64,000 nucleotides of DNA from Chinchilla lanigera (taxonomy: Eukaryota > Chordata > Mammalia > Rodentia > Chinchillidae), in assembly GCF_000276665.1 (NCBI RefSeq), contig NW_004955466.1, positions 7,053,204 through 7,117,203 of the forward strand. The letters are read 5' to 3'. This document shows positions 46,471 to 59,110 of the stretch, in pieces. The position numbers and the translations under genes were made by a program. The number at the start of each line of letters is the position of its first letter. The stretch's first letter is position 1. Below the pieces are notes generated by a model. It was not told the DNA's origin and made no database searches. It worked only from the letters and a program-made list of their open reading frames with translations.

Positions 46471-46522
46471 TTAAGTGGAAAAAATCACGTATACTTGATT
46501 ACATATGACACAATTTCTCTCT

Positions 46523-46600
46523 AAATAAGCATTTTCTTCCTTAATTTTGGGCACTGTGATATTTTGTCTCAGCAACAATGAGAGAAAAGTAACCAAAGCA
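46523..46600 (+). mobile_element. MaLR LTR 3'-end fragment
   Basis: 'ttaattttgggcactgtgat', 'tttgtctcagcaacaatgag' and 'agaaaagtaaccaaagca' match the end of the LTRs at 50068-50552 and 34972-35349. Confidence 0.78.
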
Positions 46601-46759
46601 GACAGTCTAGTCAGGGTACAAATGCCCATCTAAACAAGAGCAGTTGTAAGAGTAGAACCACGAGATTGATTGCTGGAAAGAGCAGTTTAGTAGAGAGTAA
46701 AGATGCAGTTATGATAAAACAAATTAAATATTCATTCAATAACTCTAAAACTAATTTAA

Positions 46760-46950
46760 GAATTTCTTTTGTCATTAAAATTTCTTTATTTCTTTTTTAT
46801 GACATATTTGCTATATATAATGATTACATTCACCACAGGAAGGTTCATGCATGTGCAAAACACAGCTTAATTATTTCTATCTCCCCTTCCTTTCCCCTTA
46901 CTCCCACCTATTCCACCTCTTGGTTTGCTTCCCATTTGCAAAAGTAATTA
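46760..46950 (-). mobile_element. L1 3'UTR fragment
   Basis: 'atatataatgattacattca' in reverse complement matches 'tgcaatcattatacatagca' of the plus-strand L1 at 15285-15310. A pyrimidine tract follows. Confidence 0.65.
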
Positions 46951-49900
46951 ACCATAGTAACAATCATATCACAGATGTTCTTGAGTACTTATGTCCTTAG
47001 TAACTTTACATATATGAACTCAATATGTACAGTCCAGTGACTTACCATGTGGGTTTGTCTATATGTTCTTGGACTGACATTGTAAAATACCAGCAGATCA
47101 GTTTTATTCACTTATTTCTATTAAGGTGAGCATACCAAGGTGAGTCCTATCCTCATAAATTTTAAGTGGACTGTGCATTATAGTCGACTATAGATAGGTA
47201 CAATGGTATATAGGAGCTCACTGATGCCTATTCAACTTGCTCAACTGAAACTTTATGCTCATTTATCACAAATTCTTTATTTCTCTCTCTGGTCCTTTTC
47301 AACCACAACATACACACAAAAAAATCTGGATTTTTTTTTTTTTGTCAAATTTGCCTAACACTACAGCCTTAACAGTCGCATGGTTCACTTGTCAAGGGAC
47401 AGCAGGTAAAAACCAGTACAGTGTCTCACTGTCATGCAACAAAGTCACCAGTTACCCATTCTACAATGTGTGTCCCCCCAGCATGGTCTTACTAAGTCAA
47501 TTCCATACTGTAGCATCCTACTTCCCTTTACCATATTCTGTTTTGGTCAGAAACAGTAATTAGTTGAAGACAGCAGGGAGTTAAACAACTGTTTAAACAA
47601 GCTGGAATTTTATTTTTTATAAGATAGAACATCTTACAGCCATTAAAGCAACTTCTTAATGGGCCAATATCTCAGAGTCTACTTTTGCTCCCAGTTATCT
47701 TTGGTTATTTGCCTGTTTTCTTTACAATCCACTTTACACCTATTGTTCTCTATTCTGCTTCAAACTACAGAACTGGGTCTCTAAAAACTATGTTTTCCAG
47801 ACTTTTGGTAGTTGGGTTTTTGTTAAATTCTTCCACAGCTGCAGGAAGACTTGAAAGTAGGAGCAAGAGAGAACAATTCTGATCTGGCTCTGAGTGCATC
47901 AACAGTTGCTATAGTAGCAGGTGGTGATTTAAGAGCAGTGAAGAGCAGATTGCTGTGACTTCCCTCTAGCCAGCCAACTTTCCATGCCTTCTAGCTCTGG
48001 TAGGTATATAACTCTGTAGAACTTTTGTTCTCTGCTTGCTAGAAGGTGTATGTAAATGGACTCCATTTCAAAGATATGATGGTTCCTTTATTTCAGAGTA
48101 ACATCTTTTCATCCTTCTGCTCCTCCAGCCTTTTGCATATATTTTAACAAATTTTCTGTATTATAGTCTCCCTTCTTGAAATAGTTCATACGGATTTTGT
48201 TTTTCTATGTAGCCCCTGATTGATACTGAGCACCACTGGAGGTACCCCAGGGAAAAAAGATTGTGAAAATAAGAATCTGACGAAACTTGAACAAAATGGA
48301 GAATTCATTACCAGTGGAAAATAACGACACTGATAATCTATGACATGCTTTATTTTTACAACTACTTAAACTATTATGTGATGAACCCTGCAAAAGGATG
48401 CCTTAGATGATAGGACTTTGGAGCCCAGTTGGACAATAAGCCTGGCCATTACATGGGTAATGATAGCTTAAGGATGGTGAGATGATTTGGTCAGTCTGAT
48501 AGATTAGAGAGTTTACACAGAGAAAATAAGTGCAAAGCTCAAGACTTTCATTTCCAAGAAAGGCAGAAAGCTGAAAACCAAAGTCAGAGTTTGTTTTATA
48601 ATTTGTAAATTGCAATGTAAGTAATATTTACACACTTTCTAAGTATCTCAGGTATAAGTGAAGGCCTTAATTGGAATGTAGCATATAAAGGAAATCTGGG
48701 AACTTGAATCATTCAATTTCCCAAGCATCCTTACCAATACTAGATTTTTTCCCCTCTTTAATAAGGAGGCGAACATGCTCAAAGCAGGTGCTTTAAAGAT
48801 GATACATATTCTTCCTGAGATCGAGCAATTATATCAATTACTTCTAGACCCATAACTAGAGTCATAGAAGAGAGCTCTGGATGAAAATGTAAAAATTCTA
48901 ACTGGGGGAGCAAGCTAAGTCTGAACCAAAAAATGCTAATTTGTAACAGCAGATATTTAGAAACCATGTGTTGGAATGGATTCTAGGAGTCTCAGTGGGA
49001 GATTATGGAGATCAGCTAGTAAGTGGAGTTTGACCATAGCAGTGCATCTTACAGATAGACCCAGGGATTCAGCATAAACATCCCAAGTGGCTTAATTTGT
49101 TCTTAAAACAGAGTTCGGATAGACATATGCAGCAGGTAGGAAAGCCATAACATTGGTTCTTTGATCTGTAGAACAGGACGTTTTATTTGTCCACTAGCTT
49201 CCCCAGGAATTTCCTCTTCTTATCGCCATGTATGCCAGATTACGGCTTTATTTGTGAAAGTAGTGTAAAGCCTAGCCCTCTCACGGAGGATGAAAGTGGA
49301 AGAGGTACTGATTCTTATCACACCTCATTTCACAGCTCTGTTTGGCAAGTGGATCATAGGGAATGATGATGGAGCATCCTAAATCAAGTAGGTGGTAATT
49401 TTGGTTTACAGCTTCTGCTCCAGATGTGGCACACATATTTAAGCCAATCAACACAGCCCTTGACAGCTGATGTGCATACCAATCAGTGAAGACCTTGTTT
49501 TCCCCTCTGTGTTATCAACGGAGGACCACTGGAAGCAGTTTCTGCTGGCAGGGAGAGGATCACACAGCACTCCTCCTCTCAAATGTGTGAGATTTGCTGG
49601 GCGGCTGTTTCCAAAGTGAAAGACAAGTTGCCTATCATTGCAAAAAATGGCAGAGAGGGATTCCTTTGAACTTTGGAAATAGTGCTCACCACTCCGAATG
49701 TGCTGCTCTCACTCACTTGCTAAGCAGCTGAAGCAAATGATTGTTTTGTATGTGGCATGGAGCAAAACAAGGTTTATACTTGGTCCAAGTGTCAATGCCA
49801 ACTCCTTTACCTTTAGGCATTTTGACCCAGCTCATGTGATGGTGCTGAAGTCTGTGACAAGAAAGGTGTAATACTACAAATACTGGCATGTCCATTTTTG

Positions 49901-50067
49901 AAAGACACAATCTACCACACTGTTAGAAAGCTAAGTGAGCAGTAGAATTAAGCTTATAGATCTATTTTGGGACGTGGTTATGGCTAATTCAGGAACTGTA
50001 GTTGGCTTCAGTCTATGGATGAGATTCACGGTGAATTCAGCGAAGTTAAAAAAATGAATCAAGGGTT
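46951..50067. other. 3.1 kb unassigned unique DNA
   Basis: No gene or clear repeat. The 102-codon frame at 47255-47563 and the smaller frames lack motifs. A 12-T run lies at about 47331-47342. Confidence 0.4.
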
Positions 50068-50552
50068 TGTTATGGTTGATACATTGTGTCAACTTGAAGA
50101 GTCTGGAAGCTTAACTAAGTGACTCAGCAGTTCTACATCCTGGAGTGAAAAGGACGCGCCCTTCCTGCTCTAGGATGTTGTTCATTGTGTCAGCTTGAGA
50201 AGTTTAGAAGGTTAAATCAGTGACTCAGCAGGGGGCCAGGTTCTTTACTTTGTATTCATGCTGAGCTTGTGCAGGAGGAGGACATGGAGATTAGTGAGTG
50301 CTACAGGCCCCCTGGGTGGGGCAGCCTGCTTACAATATAAGGGAGGGAAAGAGGCTTCTCCCCCTTTTGCTCTTGCTGCTTTTGCCGTCTTCTGCCACCT
50401 TGAAGTGTTGCTCCTATGCCCTGCCACCCTGCCTTGGAACCAGCGCATTATCACTGAAACCTCCACAAACTGTAAGCTAAATAAACCTTTCCTTCCTTAA
50501 TTCTGGGTATCAGGTATTTTGTCTCAGCAAGGAGAGAAAAGTAACCAAGACA
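50068..50552 (+). mobile_element. Complete solo MaLR LTR
   Basis: Begins TGTTATGGTTGATACATTGT and ends GAGAAAAGTAACCAAGACA; AATAAA at about 50479-50484. The 5' half has a tandem duplication: 'tgtgtcaacttgaagagt' and 'tgactcagcagttct' recur as 'tgtgtcagcttgagaagt' and 'tgactcagcagggg' about 97 bp later. Flanks gggtt/ggttt are only an approximate TSD. Confidence 0.9.
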
Positions 50553-52129
50553 GGTTTGCTGGGAAACGTTAAGGCTTTTTTTTAGCTGTAAAAGAATTCC
50601 TGCCTGCCTCACTTATTCTCCTTATTCCCATAAAAGGAGTGCACTGTGCTCAATTTATCATGTCTGGTGAGTATTCTGCCCAAGTGTCTTCCAGCGCAGC
50701 AGTGACTCTTTACTGCCTACTTTGAGTGGGATAATATCAAATATCACGGGGATGGTTTTTATGAGGATACAGCAGCATATTGTTCCTACTCTGTCATAAT
50801 TCTTAAAAAAGCATTATTAATTACCAAGTCATTGTGTAAAGGAGGAGAGCAAAGACAAAGATGTACGAGGAAGTCACATTGTGCACACAGAGTGAAAGCT
50901 GGTCTTACCATCTATCCTCATTTCCTAACAGAAGTCAGAGGAGAGATGTAATAGTTTGATATACGATACACTACATGAGCACCGATGCACTAAACACGGA
51001 AACAGAGGTAGAATGGCAATGAAATATTGGCAAATGGCAGTTAATGAGTGAGCACCTCAGTAATTCCTTGACCTTGTAAAGCCACACTTCTGCAGCCCTC
51101 CCTAGCTCGCTCCATGACAACCTGTCCCAAGCAGCTCCTTAGGGCTGGCTCTACCACTACCCGAGGTGTCATAGGTGGTCCCCAGGAGTGGGAGTAGATG
51201 GAATGATACCTCCTGTGTTTATGCATAGTTGCTTCATTGATCAACTTCTGTGAAAAAATATCTCATTTCTGGCATTCTTACCTCCTGTTGCTCCCTGTGA
51301 AGACGCCCATCACAGGGCCTGTGGTATGGGAAGACCATGGAGATCTCTTCTAACCACACTGTTATATGCAGTCTCTCTGGACCTCTTCCCAGAGTTTCAT
51401 TCCAAACAGTTTCTTCAATTCCTCTTCCACTAACCTGGCAATCCTCCAAGGGGGTGAGCTGGAGACAGACAGCAGAGGCCAGTGTTTCCGCAGACACAGA
51501 ATGGGTACCACACATGCCAGGTGCTGATGGCTCTCAACCCAAGTCTAGGCTCCGTGCGGGGTCTCTCTTGCACACACCTCCATTCCACAACTTCTTTTGG
51601 TCTTCTAGTGCTTCTTAGACATCACATTGGGCCATGGGCAGTGATGAGATACAGTGAGACAAGCAGAGCTCATCACTCATGGCCCCAAAGGAAGTTTAAG
51701 CTGTGGGCTCAGAAGCTATTTTAGGAGAAAACAGAAAAAGTTGGAAAGAGTCATGCTAGTGATGTGGTTGTCAGAGAGCGTAGCTTCCAACATGGTTGGG
51801 TACCTAGATACCAGCCTAATAATGACTTCCATTTCTTCCATACCCCACTTACTTTCAGCATAAGAATGCTAGGTAGGGGCAGAAATGGGATGGCTGAGGA
51901 CCAAGGTTAAATATTTCTAAAGCATCTATTTTGCATCTCTCTTTGATTTAAATCTTCTGATAATTTCCCATTGGCTTCCAAATAAAACCATATTCCTGAA
52001 CACGTGAGAGGCACTTGCATCAGGTCTTTGCGTGCCTTTACAGCTTGGTCTCTGGTATCACTTTGTGAGTACTGACGTGACAAAGTGCCACAGGCTGGTG
52101 GTTCTCCTTGTCTGCTTACTTGGTGCCTG
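50553..52129. other. Unassigned unique DNA
   Basis: 51040-51620 is GC-richer with overlapping open frames on both strands (up to 93 codons) but no recognisable domain. It could be an old LTR or a single-copy region; left open. Confidence 0.4.
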
Positions 52130-52265
52130 TAGGTAAGTTGATCAGCTTTTCTGAACTTGTTTCTTCACTTATAAAAAAATCAGATTAATAATGCTGTATT
52201 TGAATTTATATTGTGAGGACTAAATAGGATAATATACACAAGTAGGTAAAATGGTCATTAATTAG
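52130..52265 (+). mobile_element. MIR SINE
   Basis: 'ttctgaacttgtttcttcac' and 'tgtgaggactaaataggata' follow the MIR 3' half ('CTCAGTTTCCTCATCTGTAA', 'GTGAGGATTAAATGAG'). Confidence 0.7.
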
Positions 52266-53061
52266 TCTTCAGAAAAACATGGGTGAAATGGTGACATTGT
52301 AACATTTAATGTGACAACAATTTATATAAAAAAAATTGTGATTAAGTCCATAGTAGGAACTCAATTATACAACAAAAGTCATACACATATAAATGTAGGC
52401 ATTTAGTAAAAAGGTAAAAGAGTGAACATAAATATACTTTTATATTCTTGGATCCTCTGGGAGTAGATGCCATAATAGACTCAAGAGTTTAGTTTCTTTG
52501 TTGGGATAATAATCCTATAAATGAGAGAAGGGGAAGGACGCAGGATTGGGCAGAAATAGTCTCAAAAAAGCTATGTGAAAGGAAAGAAGAGAGAACAGGG
52601 TTGGATAGGAAGGACTCACAAGACAGGTATTCTGCCAACCAACAGGGAGCACACTGACCCTGGGAGAAATCCTACTCTAGGCATTCTTGGCCAGGCCAAG
52701 GCTTATGCTCAGTTCCTGGGTGGTGCTGCCTGGGAAAAGTGTGGTCCCAGTTCAAAGGCTTAGACGGACCCTAAGGTGTTAGCATCTGGAAGCTGCCAGC
52801 TGCCTGTGCTCCTGCTGCTGTGCTGGGAGGGCTGTTTTTGAGGGAGGCCTAAGTCCCTTATATCCATTGCGGATGAATTTGTATCCTTTGCTTAAGAAAA
52901 GTAAGAATTTAAAAATTATGCCCTTCTCTTTTCTCGTAATTTTCCTTATTTTCAGAATACTTTACTATTCAGAAAGTTTCTATTGTTGTTGTTTCTGCAA
53001 TACTACAGATTGTATCTAGTGGCTTTCACATTGAAGCATGTCTCCTGGCATTTTTTATTCT
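52266..53061. other. Unassigned unique DNA
   Basis: No gene or repeat recognised. Confidence 0.4.
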
Positions 53062-53196
53062 TTGATTATGAGTCATGAGACAAGGTCTCGCTAAGTCACT
53101 AAGTTGCCCAGGCTGGGCTTGAACTTGCAATCCTCCTGCCTCAGCCTCCCAAAGTACTGGGATTACAGGTGTTTCTGCCACTCCTAATTTAGCATC
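53062..53196 (-). mobile_element. B1/7SL-like SINE, diverged
   Basis: 'gagacaaggtctcgctaagt', 'gcccaggctgggcttgaact', 'gcctcagcctcccaaagtac', 'tgggattacaggtgt' in reverse. Older than the other B1 copies; no TSD seen. Confidence 0.85.
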
Positions 53197-53785
53197 AGAT
53201 TTTAATTATGCCCATTTCATTTCTATACAATAAGCTGTCTGCAGTGCTTGAACTTGTAGTTATGATAATTATTATCAAAACTAATATGTGCTTGATGCTT
53301 ATTACATGCCAGATTGTATATTTAGTGTTTACCCTGCATTTTTTTTTTTTTTAGTATCTGAAATGATAGTCTTTTCCCATTTCACCTTCCAGGAGTCTTC
53401 CAGAAAAACAACAGAACCTGCCTTTGGTTAGCTTGTTAGATGAAATGAGGAAGTGAACAGAACTGCAGGGGCCTGAGGGAAGGGGTAGGAGCTGGGACCA
53501 CAAGGGTGGGCAGCACAGCTTGGCTCAGTGTGGCTCCAGGGCTCTGGACGCTCCTGTGCTCTCTGTCCCACCAGTCAGTCCTCCTCTCTCCTCACAGGCA
53601 TGCACTATGGCCTGTAGAGCCTTGGTCTCAGCAGGCAGAGGTCAAATGCACAAACTGTTCCATCTCAACTGCAGTGTGTGGAGTGAGAGGATATTCAGAC
53701 TCTTTGGCTTCTTTCATGGTGGAAAGATTCACATGTTGGGGAGTCCTTGAAGCGAGAAGAAGAAAGGGAAAATTAAAAAAATTAC
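53197..53785. other. Unassigned DNA; short MIR-like piece near 53285-53335
   Basis: 'tgcttattacatgccagatt' resembles the MIR 5' end in reverse. A 13-T run lies near 53340-53353. The 126-codon frame at 53506-53886 ends in a CA microsatellite and L1 3'UTR, so it is not a gene. Confidence 0.45.
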
Positions 53786-53819
53786 GCACACTCACACACA
53801 CACACATACACATGATAGC

Positions 53820-54165
53820 TAAAATAATTTTACTGATATTTTCTAGTAGTTCACTGAAAGGAACAGTCAGTGCTTATATTACTTGATCAATTTTGCATGC
53901 CTATATCTTGTAATCTGAGCAAGTAGTTTGAAGATAACAGTATGCAATATAATAACCATTGTTAATTTCCTGTCATCTTGGATGTCATCCTGTCATCTTT
54001 TCCTGTCAGCTCAGGGCCCTTAGATCTTTCTCAAAGGGGAAAGGGACCAAGAGGACCAAGAGGGAAGGGGACCAAGAGGGTGGAGGGAGGCGAGGCATAA
54101 GGGATGAAAGAAGGAATTGGGATATGGATGTTCACGTACCAGATCCGAGTTGTTTCCATATAACT
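53820..54165 (+). mobile_element. L1 3'UTR piece
   Basis: Contains the shared tail block 'gatcaattttgcatgcctat', 'gtaatctgagcaag', 'agataacagtatgcaatata' (about 53885-53960) and a polypurine tract of repeated 'gggaccaagag' (54040-54090), as in the L1 3'UTR near 11070. Confidence 0.65.
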
Positions 54166-54224
54166 TAAATACGTTATTTTCTATAACACATAACTTACTG
54201 TTTTACAATGGACTGCTTTTCTTT

Positions 54225-54440
54225 AGGCTTTTTAAAAGTAAATGTTAATTTTTATTTGTAGATGTGAGCAGTACATAACGATCACATTCCTCACGGGCAG
54301 TTGGCGCTCAGACAGAGCACACCTCAGCTCTTTTTCCATCCCTGTCTTCCCCTCTGCCACCCCCTCCTTCCATCTCTTGATCCCCTTCCCTTTTGCAAAA
54401 ATCACCTCCTTATTTCCCATTGTCTATCGTTTATTTTGCT
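54225..54440 (-). mobile_element. L1 3'UTR fragment
   Basis: 'acataacgatcacattcctc' and 'gagcacacctcagctctttt' parallel 46800-46870, followed by the pyrimidine tract. Confidence 0.62.
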
Positions 54441-54834
54441 CTTCATGTTTTGGATTTAAACATTCAATTTTTAAACGAGATTTGCCATTAGACAATGACG
54501 TCCTTAATAAAAAAATACCCCTCATCACTTTTTGTTATTCAGTGTATTAGTGTCCATGGATTTCTCAATCAAGATTCTAACTGATACTATTTCTCAGTTT
54601 TCTAGACCTTCATCTCTAAAAGAGAGTGGCAGGGACCATTTGAAACTCCTTCTTCTCTAAGTTACTTTTAGCATATCTTTCCTTGTGGCCCACATTCTGC
54701 TTAAAATAATGAAGACCCAGACAGGATGGAATTGTTCCTAACTTGCTCAAAAACCAGATGGTCACTAAAGTCAGGATGCAAACATTTATCCTGGGAACTG
54801 CAGTGGTGAACATCCTGGGGATAGTCCCGTGTCT
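54441..54834. other. Unassigned unique DNA
   Basis: No gene or repeat recognised. Confidence 0.4.
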
Positions 54835-55030
54835 TGATGGAAAGAGCTCTTGTTTTCATCACAGGAGAGCTGGATTTGAACCCAGTACCACAACGTATTA
54901 ACCGTGTGCCTGGGGTGAGGCATTTAACCTTTCTGCGACTTGCTTCCCTCATCCTGCAAGTGACAGTACTGAACTCTCCATCCCTGGCTGGTTGTGAGGC
55001 TCCGTCTGGGTGATGTGCAGATGAGTTTAG
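54835..55030 (+). mobile_element. MIR SINE
   Basis: 'gctggatttgaacccagtac', 'gtgtgcctggggtgaggcat', 'ttaacctttctgcgacttgc' and 'ttccctcatcctgcaagtga' follow the MIR consensus in order. Confidence 0.85.
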
Positions 55031-56036
55031 AACTGGAGCACTGGAGAAGTGATTTTACTCTTGTTGTGGACAGCTTGGAAGAAATCTCAGAAATCTGGAG
55101 GAGTATGTTTTAAGTCTTTCTATTTGGCAACAAGCATCAAATTTTCTCCCCTGAGCTGTAAGAGATTCTCCCAGGAGTGGCCAAGCCCTGATAATCCTCT
55201 GGGAGAAGGCAGGGGCCATTGCTGGCTGTCAGACGGCAGGGTATCTCCCAGGTGGTTTCCAGCCGTGCAGTAATGACCATGACTCAGCAAAGCTGCCTTG
55301 TGAGCCCCAGTGGGCTGAACAGCTGCAAGTTCACACCAGGCTGGGCCACCGCTGGGCGGGTCTGCGCCGAGGCGGGAGAGGAGGAACACACGCTGCTTAA
55401 CGTGCTACCGTTCTCCTGCTCCACTCTTTTCCTGTTTTATTTCTTACCCTTTATTATTTGTTTCAATTGTACACATATGTGAAAAATGCTTATTCCTGGT
55501 TCTTTTGTACACTGTAACTTCTTTGAAGGCTTGAGATGATGTCGATTCTTAATACTTTTTTGTTCTCAACACCCCACAAAGTATCGTTGTGAGTAGTCAC
55601 TTAAGAATTTACCAATACGTTTATATAGTAGTAAATGAATTAGCAATCAAACATAGTAGCACACTATGAAATTTGGAATATTTGGCTTCCAACATCTTGT
55701 GAAATGAAAATCATAGGAGAAGGAATTAAGTTGATAGGGATACAGGGGATAGTAAGAATCTAATGTTTTCTTTATTTCATATGTTAATTATTTGAGTGGC
55801 TAATCATGGCTGAGAGAGTGTATGAAAATGTATTGTGTTTTATCTATTGTCTGTCGTGTTTTTAATTTCCAAGGCATAACAGCCATGAAGTATTCTAGTT
55901 TGTATTAGCTCTTCATGGACCCTGTGGGACTATTGCACATTTAGAAGTATCCCAGAATCTCATGGAAGCCTTTGCAGAAGTATGCGATGATAATTCACTT
56001 CTTTACTGAGGAAAAGCACCGTTGTAAAACAGTTTA
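55031..56036. other. Unassigned unique DNA
   Basis: 55050-55400 is GC-richer, with overlapping frames on both strands. No domain or exon structure. Confidence 0.4.
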
Positions 56037-56210
56037 AGGGGGTGTAGTGGTGGAAGCTTGTAATTCCAGAATTCTGGGAGGCCAAAGCAAGAGGATCACA
56101 AGTTTAAACCCAGGTTGAGCAATTTATAAGACCTTGTCTCTACATCAAAGGGGATAGCGATGTACTTCAGTGAAGAGATCTTGGGTTAAACCTCAGTCCT
56201 GGGAGGGAAA
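56037..56210 (+). mobile_element. Dimeric SINE: B1-like left part plus tRNA/ID-like right part
   Basis: 56041-56155 is a diverged 7SL-like unit ('gtagtggtggaagcttgtaa', 'gggaggccaaagcaagagga', 'aagaccttgtctctacatc'). 56155-56205 then reads 'gatagcgatgtacttcagtg' and 'cttgggttaaacctcagtcc', aligning with the ID head and B-box. Head-to-tail B1-ID fusions (B1-dID type) are known in several non-murid rodents. Confidence 0.7.
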
Positions 56211-56971
56211 ACACCAGCTGGGATCCATTTATGGGATGTATATAACCTTCCCAACTTCCTTTTTTCCATGTACAGAAAATTCATGTACTTAAACACAGGT
56301 ATAAATTTTGGAGAGTTGTTTTATGCAAAACATTTCTAAAGAATATTTACCATTGACCTCATGAGGTAAAACATATGAACAATTTTTCTTCACAATTTTT
56401 GTGAACAAAATAATGCTTTCTTTAATTTACTCTGGCATTGACAGGGAGGGGAAAGCATTTTAGTGGGTGTGAAATACTCTCACTCTGAATATCCCTATTA
56501 AAAACCTCATCAAAGAAATTCAGAATTACAGCTGTTGCATGGATTCAATGAATCATAGTAGCATGGCGTGTTGCTTTGCAGGCCTCCGGCTGTCATGGGT
56601 GTGTCAGTGGGAGGTAGCAAAACACTAAGATATCTGTTAAAGCAACTGGAATGCAAACTATGCAAACCAAGTTGCACATTGTCAGAGATAAGAGTGATTT
56701 AATAGAAAAATCTAGCACTTTTATGCTACTCAGTCCAGGCATGTACAGAGCGAGGGTATTACATGAGTAATGCCTCGATACAGCCTGGGCTTCTGCCAAA
56801 ACGCTAGTGGATATAAAGAGAAGGAAAATAGAAGTGGCATATCAGGCAGGCTTTTCTCCACAAATATTTAGGTCATGTCTCTGCCCACTTTTAGGTAGGC
56901 CTACTTGTTTATAAAATGCTACTGAGATTTTCAGGGGCCCTAAAATTATTTTTCATATATGGTTGAAAGCT
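56211..56971. other. Unassigned unique DNA
   Basis: No gene or repeat recognised. Confidence 0.4.
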
Positions 56972-57102
56972 GAAACTATTTGAGGGGCTGGGGATTTAGC
57001 TCAGCAGCAAAAGCGCCTGCCTGGCAAGCGCAAGGTCGTGAGTTCGGTTCCCGGTACCGGAGAAAAACCAAAAAAACCAAAAAAAAAAAAGAAACTATTT
57101 GA
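56972..57102 (+). mobile_element. Young ID-type SINE with 12-bp TSD
   Basis: Body 56984-57090, A-tail with CCAAAAAAA units; perfect TSD gaaactatttga at 56972-56983 and 57091-57102. A-box-like 'tagctcagcagc' and B-box-like 'gagttcggttccc' are present. Nearly identical to the copy at 149-270. Confidence 0.95.
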
Positions 57103-58764
57103 AGTCAAAAATTTCCTGGCTTCAAGAAGTTCGTGGTTTAGTGAAACAGGCATGTAAGCAAATAGTACACAGTATGCAAAGAGTTGGACTAGACCAAGTG
57201 CTCCATAGCAAGAAGAGATAATTTTTATCTTCAGTTTTGAATTTCCCTAGGTTCTGGCCCAATGCCTAGCACATGAACTCACTTCTTAATAAATACTGTA
57301 ATGGGTAAGAAGTAAAATAGTCCCTCAGAGCATCATAACACAGAAGCTCACAAGAAGAGCATCTAATCTAGGCTGAGTGGTGGGACTACATAGAAGGTCA
57401 TAGACAACTTTGCAAGGGAAATGACTTCTGAACAGAAATATTAATGACAGATAGGAGACAAATAAAGAGAAAGATGTCAAGCACATTCTAGGCAGTGGGA
57501 AAATTTGTCCAATAGAAGGGAGTGGCTGAACAGAAGAATTTCTAGAGTTGCAAGTGTAGTATTTTGCTACATTTATACCACAAGATGACAGCAGGGAATG
57601 GTCAGACATGGGATGGGGAAGTGGACAGGGACTAGATCTTTCATAATGTCATGCTAATGAGTTTGAACTTTAACCTTTCAGTTAACTGAAAAACCACTGA
57701 TGCCTGTTCAACAAGTAATTGACATGACTGGATGCAGAGAGCTAAAAGACCACTGATTATGATTTTGTGGCAGGTACTTAGAGGCACAGTAAAATTGTAG
57801 GCAGGGTATGAGGAGAGGCTTTCAAATGATCTCAGCCAAAATCAGTGGTGCAGTGAAGACAGAGAGCTGTGTACTAACGGGAGAGATGAGCAGTTAGAAC
57901 TGGGAAAGCCCCAGATTACACACAGGGAGAGAGAAAGCAAAAGGTGTTGAGGAAAATGCTCAGAGTTCTGGCTTGGACATTTGGGAAAGGATTATGTTAG
58001 TCACTGAAGTGGGGACAAGAGGGAGAGATGGGCCAATGTGGATATAAAGGGGTTCCCTAATTTATGTGATGACTTGAGGGCGTGGGGAAATTCATAATAA
58101 GTTACCCATAGGGTGGTAAGATCTCTGTGCTAAAGATGCCACTTTGAGAATCACTGCATTGGACCTTAAAATTACAGCACAGAGAATAGATGAGACCATG
58201 CAGAAGATTACATACAAGCAGAAGAATGCCTGAGACAGAGCCTGGAGTGATCACCAGAAGGGAAAGAAAAGGGTCACAGACTAGATGTGGATTAACTTCA
58301 CATTTATTTTTCTCTAACGTACAACATTTCCGGCTCATAGATTAAACACACCAGCATCAGGTACTTTTTCGAATCCTAGTGTTAGTGGCATCAAAACCAG
58401 CTTTTAGATGAGAATAGTGCCACAGGGGTTCCCTACTGACAAGTTCCTCCTATTTGGGAATCCAACCACATGATACTTCACTTCTGTATTTCCTGATAAA
58501 GCTCCTGCTGCTTATTTGGGGATAATTTTTTAATGGTGACAGTGGTCTAATAAGTGGACAATTTTCAGGAGGAAATTGTGAAAATGTTTCAATCTATAGA
58601 GGAGCTTAGTCTTTATAGATAATTGAAAAACTGTTTTCCTTGAGGAGAGTATATTGAGATACGTCTCCACTATGTTTGGGGGTGCTGATCACCACCTAAT
58701 CAAAAAGGATTTTGTCACTGTAAGCAATGTAGGTTTCACTGCAGTTCTTAAATGTGTTTTATGT
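57103..58764. other. Unassigned DNA; MIR/L2 tail near 57245-57300
   Basis: 'ggcccaatgcctagcacatg' and 'taataaatactgta' match the MIR/L2 3' end. No gene; the 94-codon reverse frame at 57325-57609 has no motif. Confidence 0.45.
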
Positions 58765-58870
58765 GATTGTGTTCTGTTTTTTTTTTTTTACCAGGAAGCA
58801 AACTCAGGATCTTGCACTTGCCAGGCAGGCGCTTGTGCCACTGAGCTATATGCCCGGCCAAGATTGTGTT
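58765..58870 (-). mobile_element. ID-type SINE, older subfamily
   Basis: Body about 58774-58861 in reverse with poly(T) at 58776-58789; flanking gattgtgtt at 58765-58773 and 58862-58870. Same 'ggcacaagcgcc' subfamily feature as the copy at 42781. Confidence 0.9.
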
Positions 58871-59022
58871 TTTATAGTGCTCTTTCTTTAATAACTTGAG
58901 TATTTTGACAAAATAATGTTTGCTTTCTCTGTCAGTTTTGGCACATGATTTGGTATCTTTCTTCCTACTCTAAGTGGCATTGGCAATCACCTGTAAATTG
59001 GAAGTCACCAAAATGAAATCCA

Positions 59023-59110
59023 GGGCTGGAGATTTAGCTCAGTGGCACAGCGCCTGCCTGGCAAGCCCAAGGTTGTGAGTTCAATCCCCGGTACTGGAGA
59101 AAAACAAAAA
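59023..59110 (+). mobile_element. ID-type SINE
   Basis: 'gggctggagatttagctcag', 'tggcacagcgcctgcctggc' and 'gttcaatccccggtactgga' with an A-rich tail. No convincing TSD. Confidence 0.9.

Noticed and set aside
47176..47195. 14-bp palindrome tatagtcgactata
   Set aside because: Same reason; no flanking structure.
53506..53886. 126-codon open frame
   Set aside because: Ends in a CA microsatellite and L1 3'UTR; overlapping frames exist in both directions and there is no motif.
56984..57060. tRNA-Ala-like gene
   Set aside because: A-box/B-box and tRNA-like head are explained by the ID SINE, which has an A-tail and TSD.
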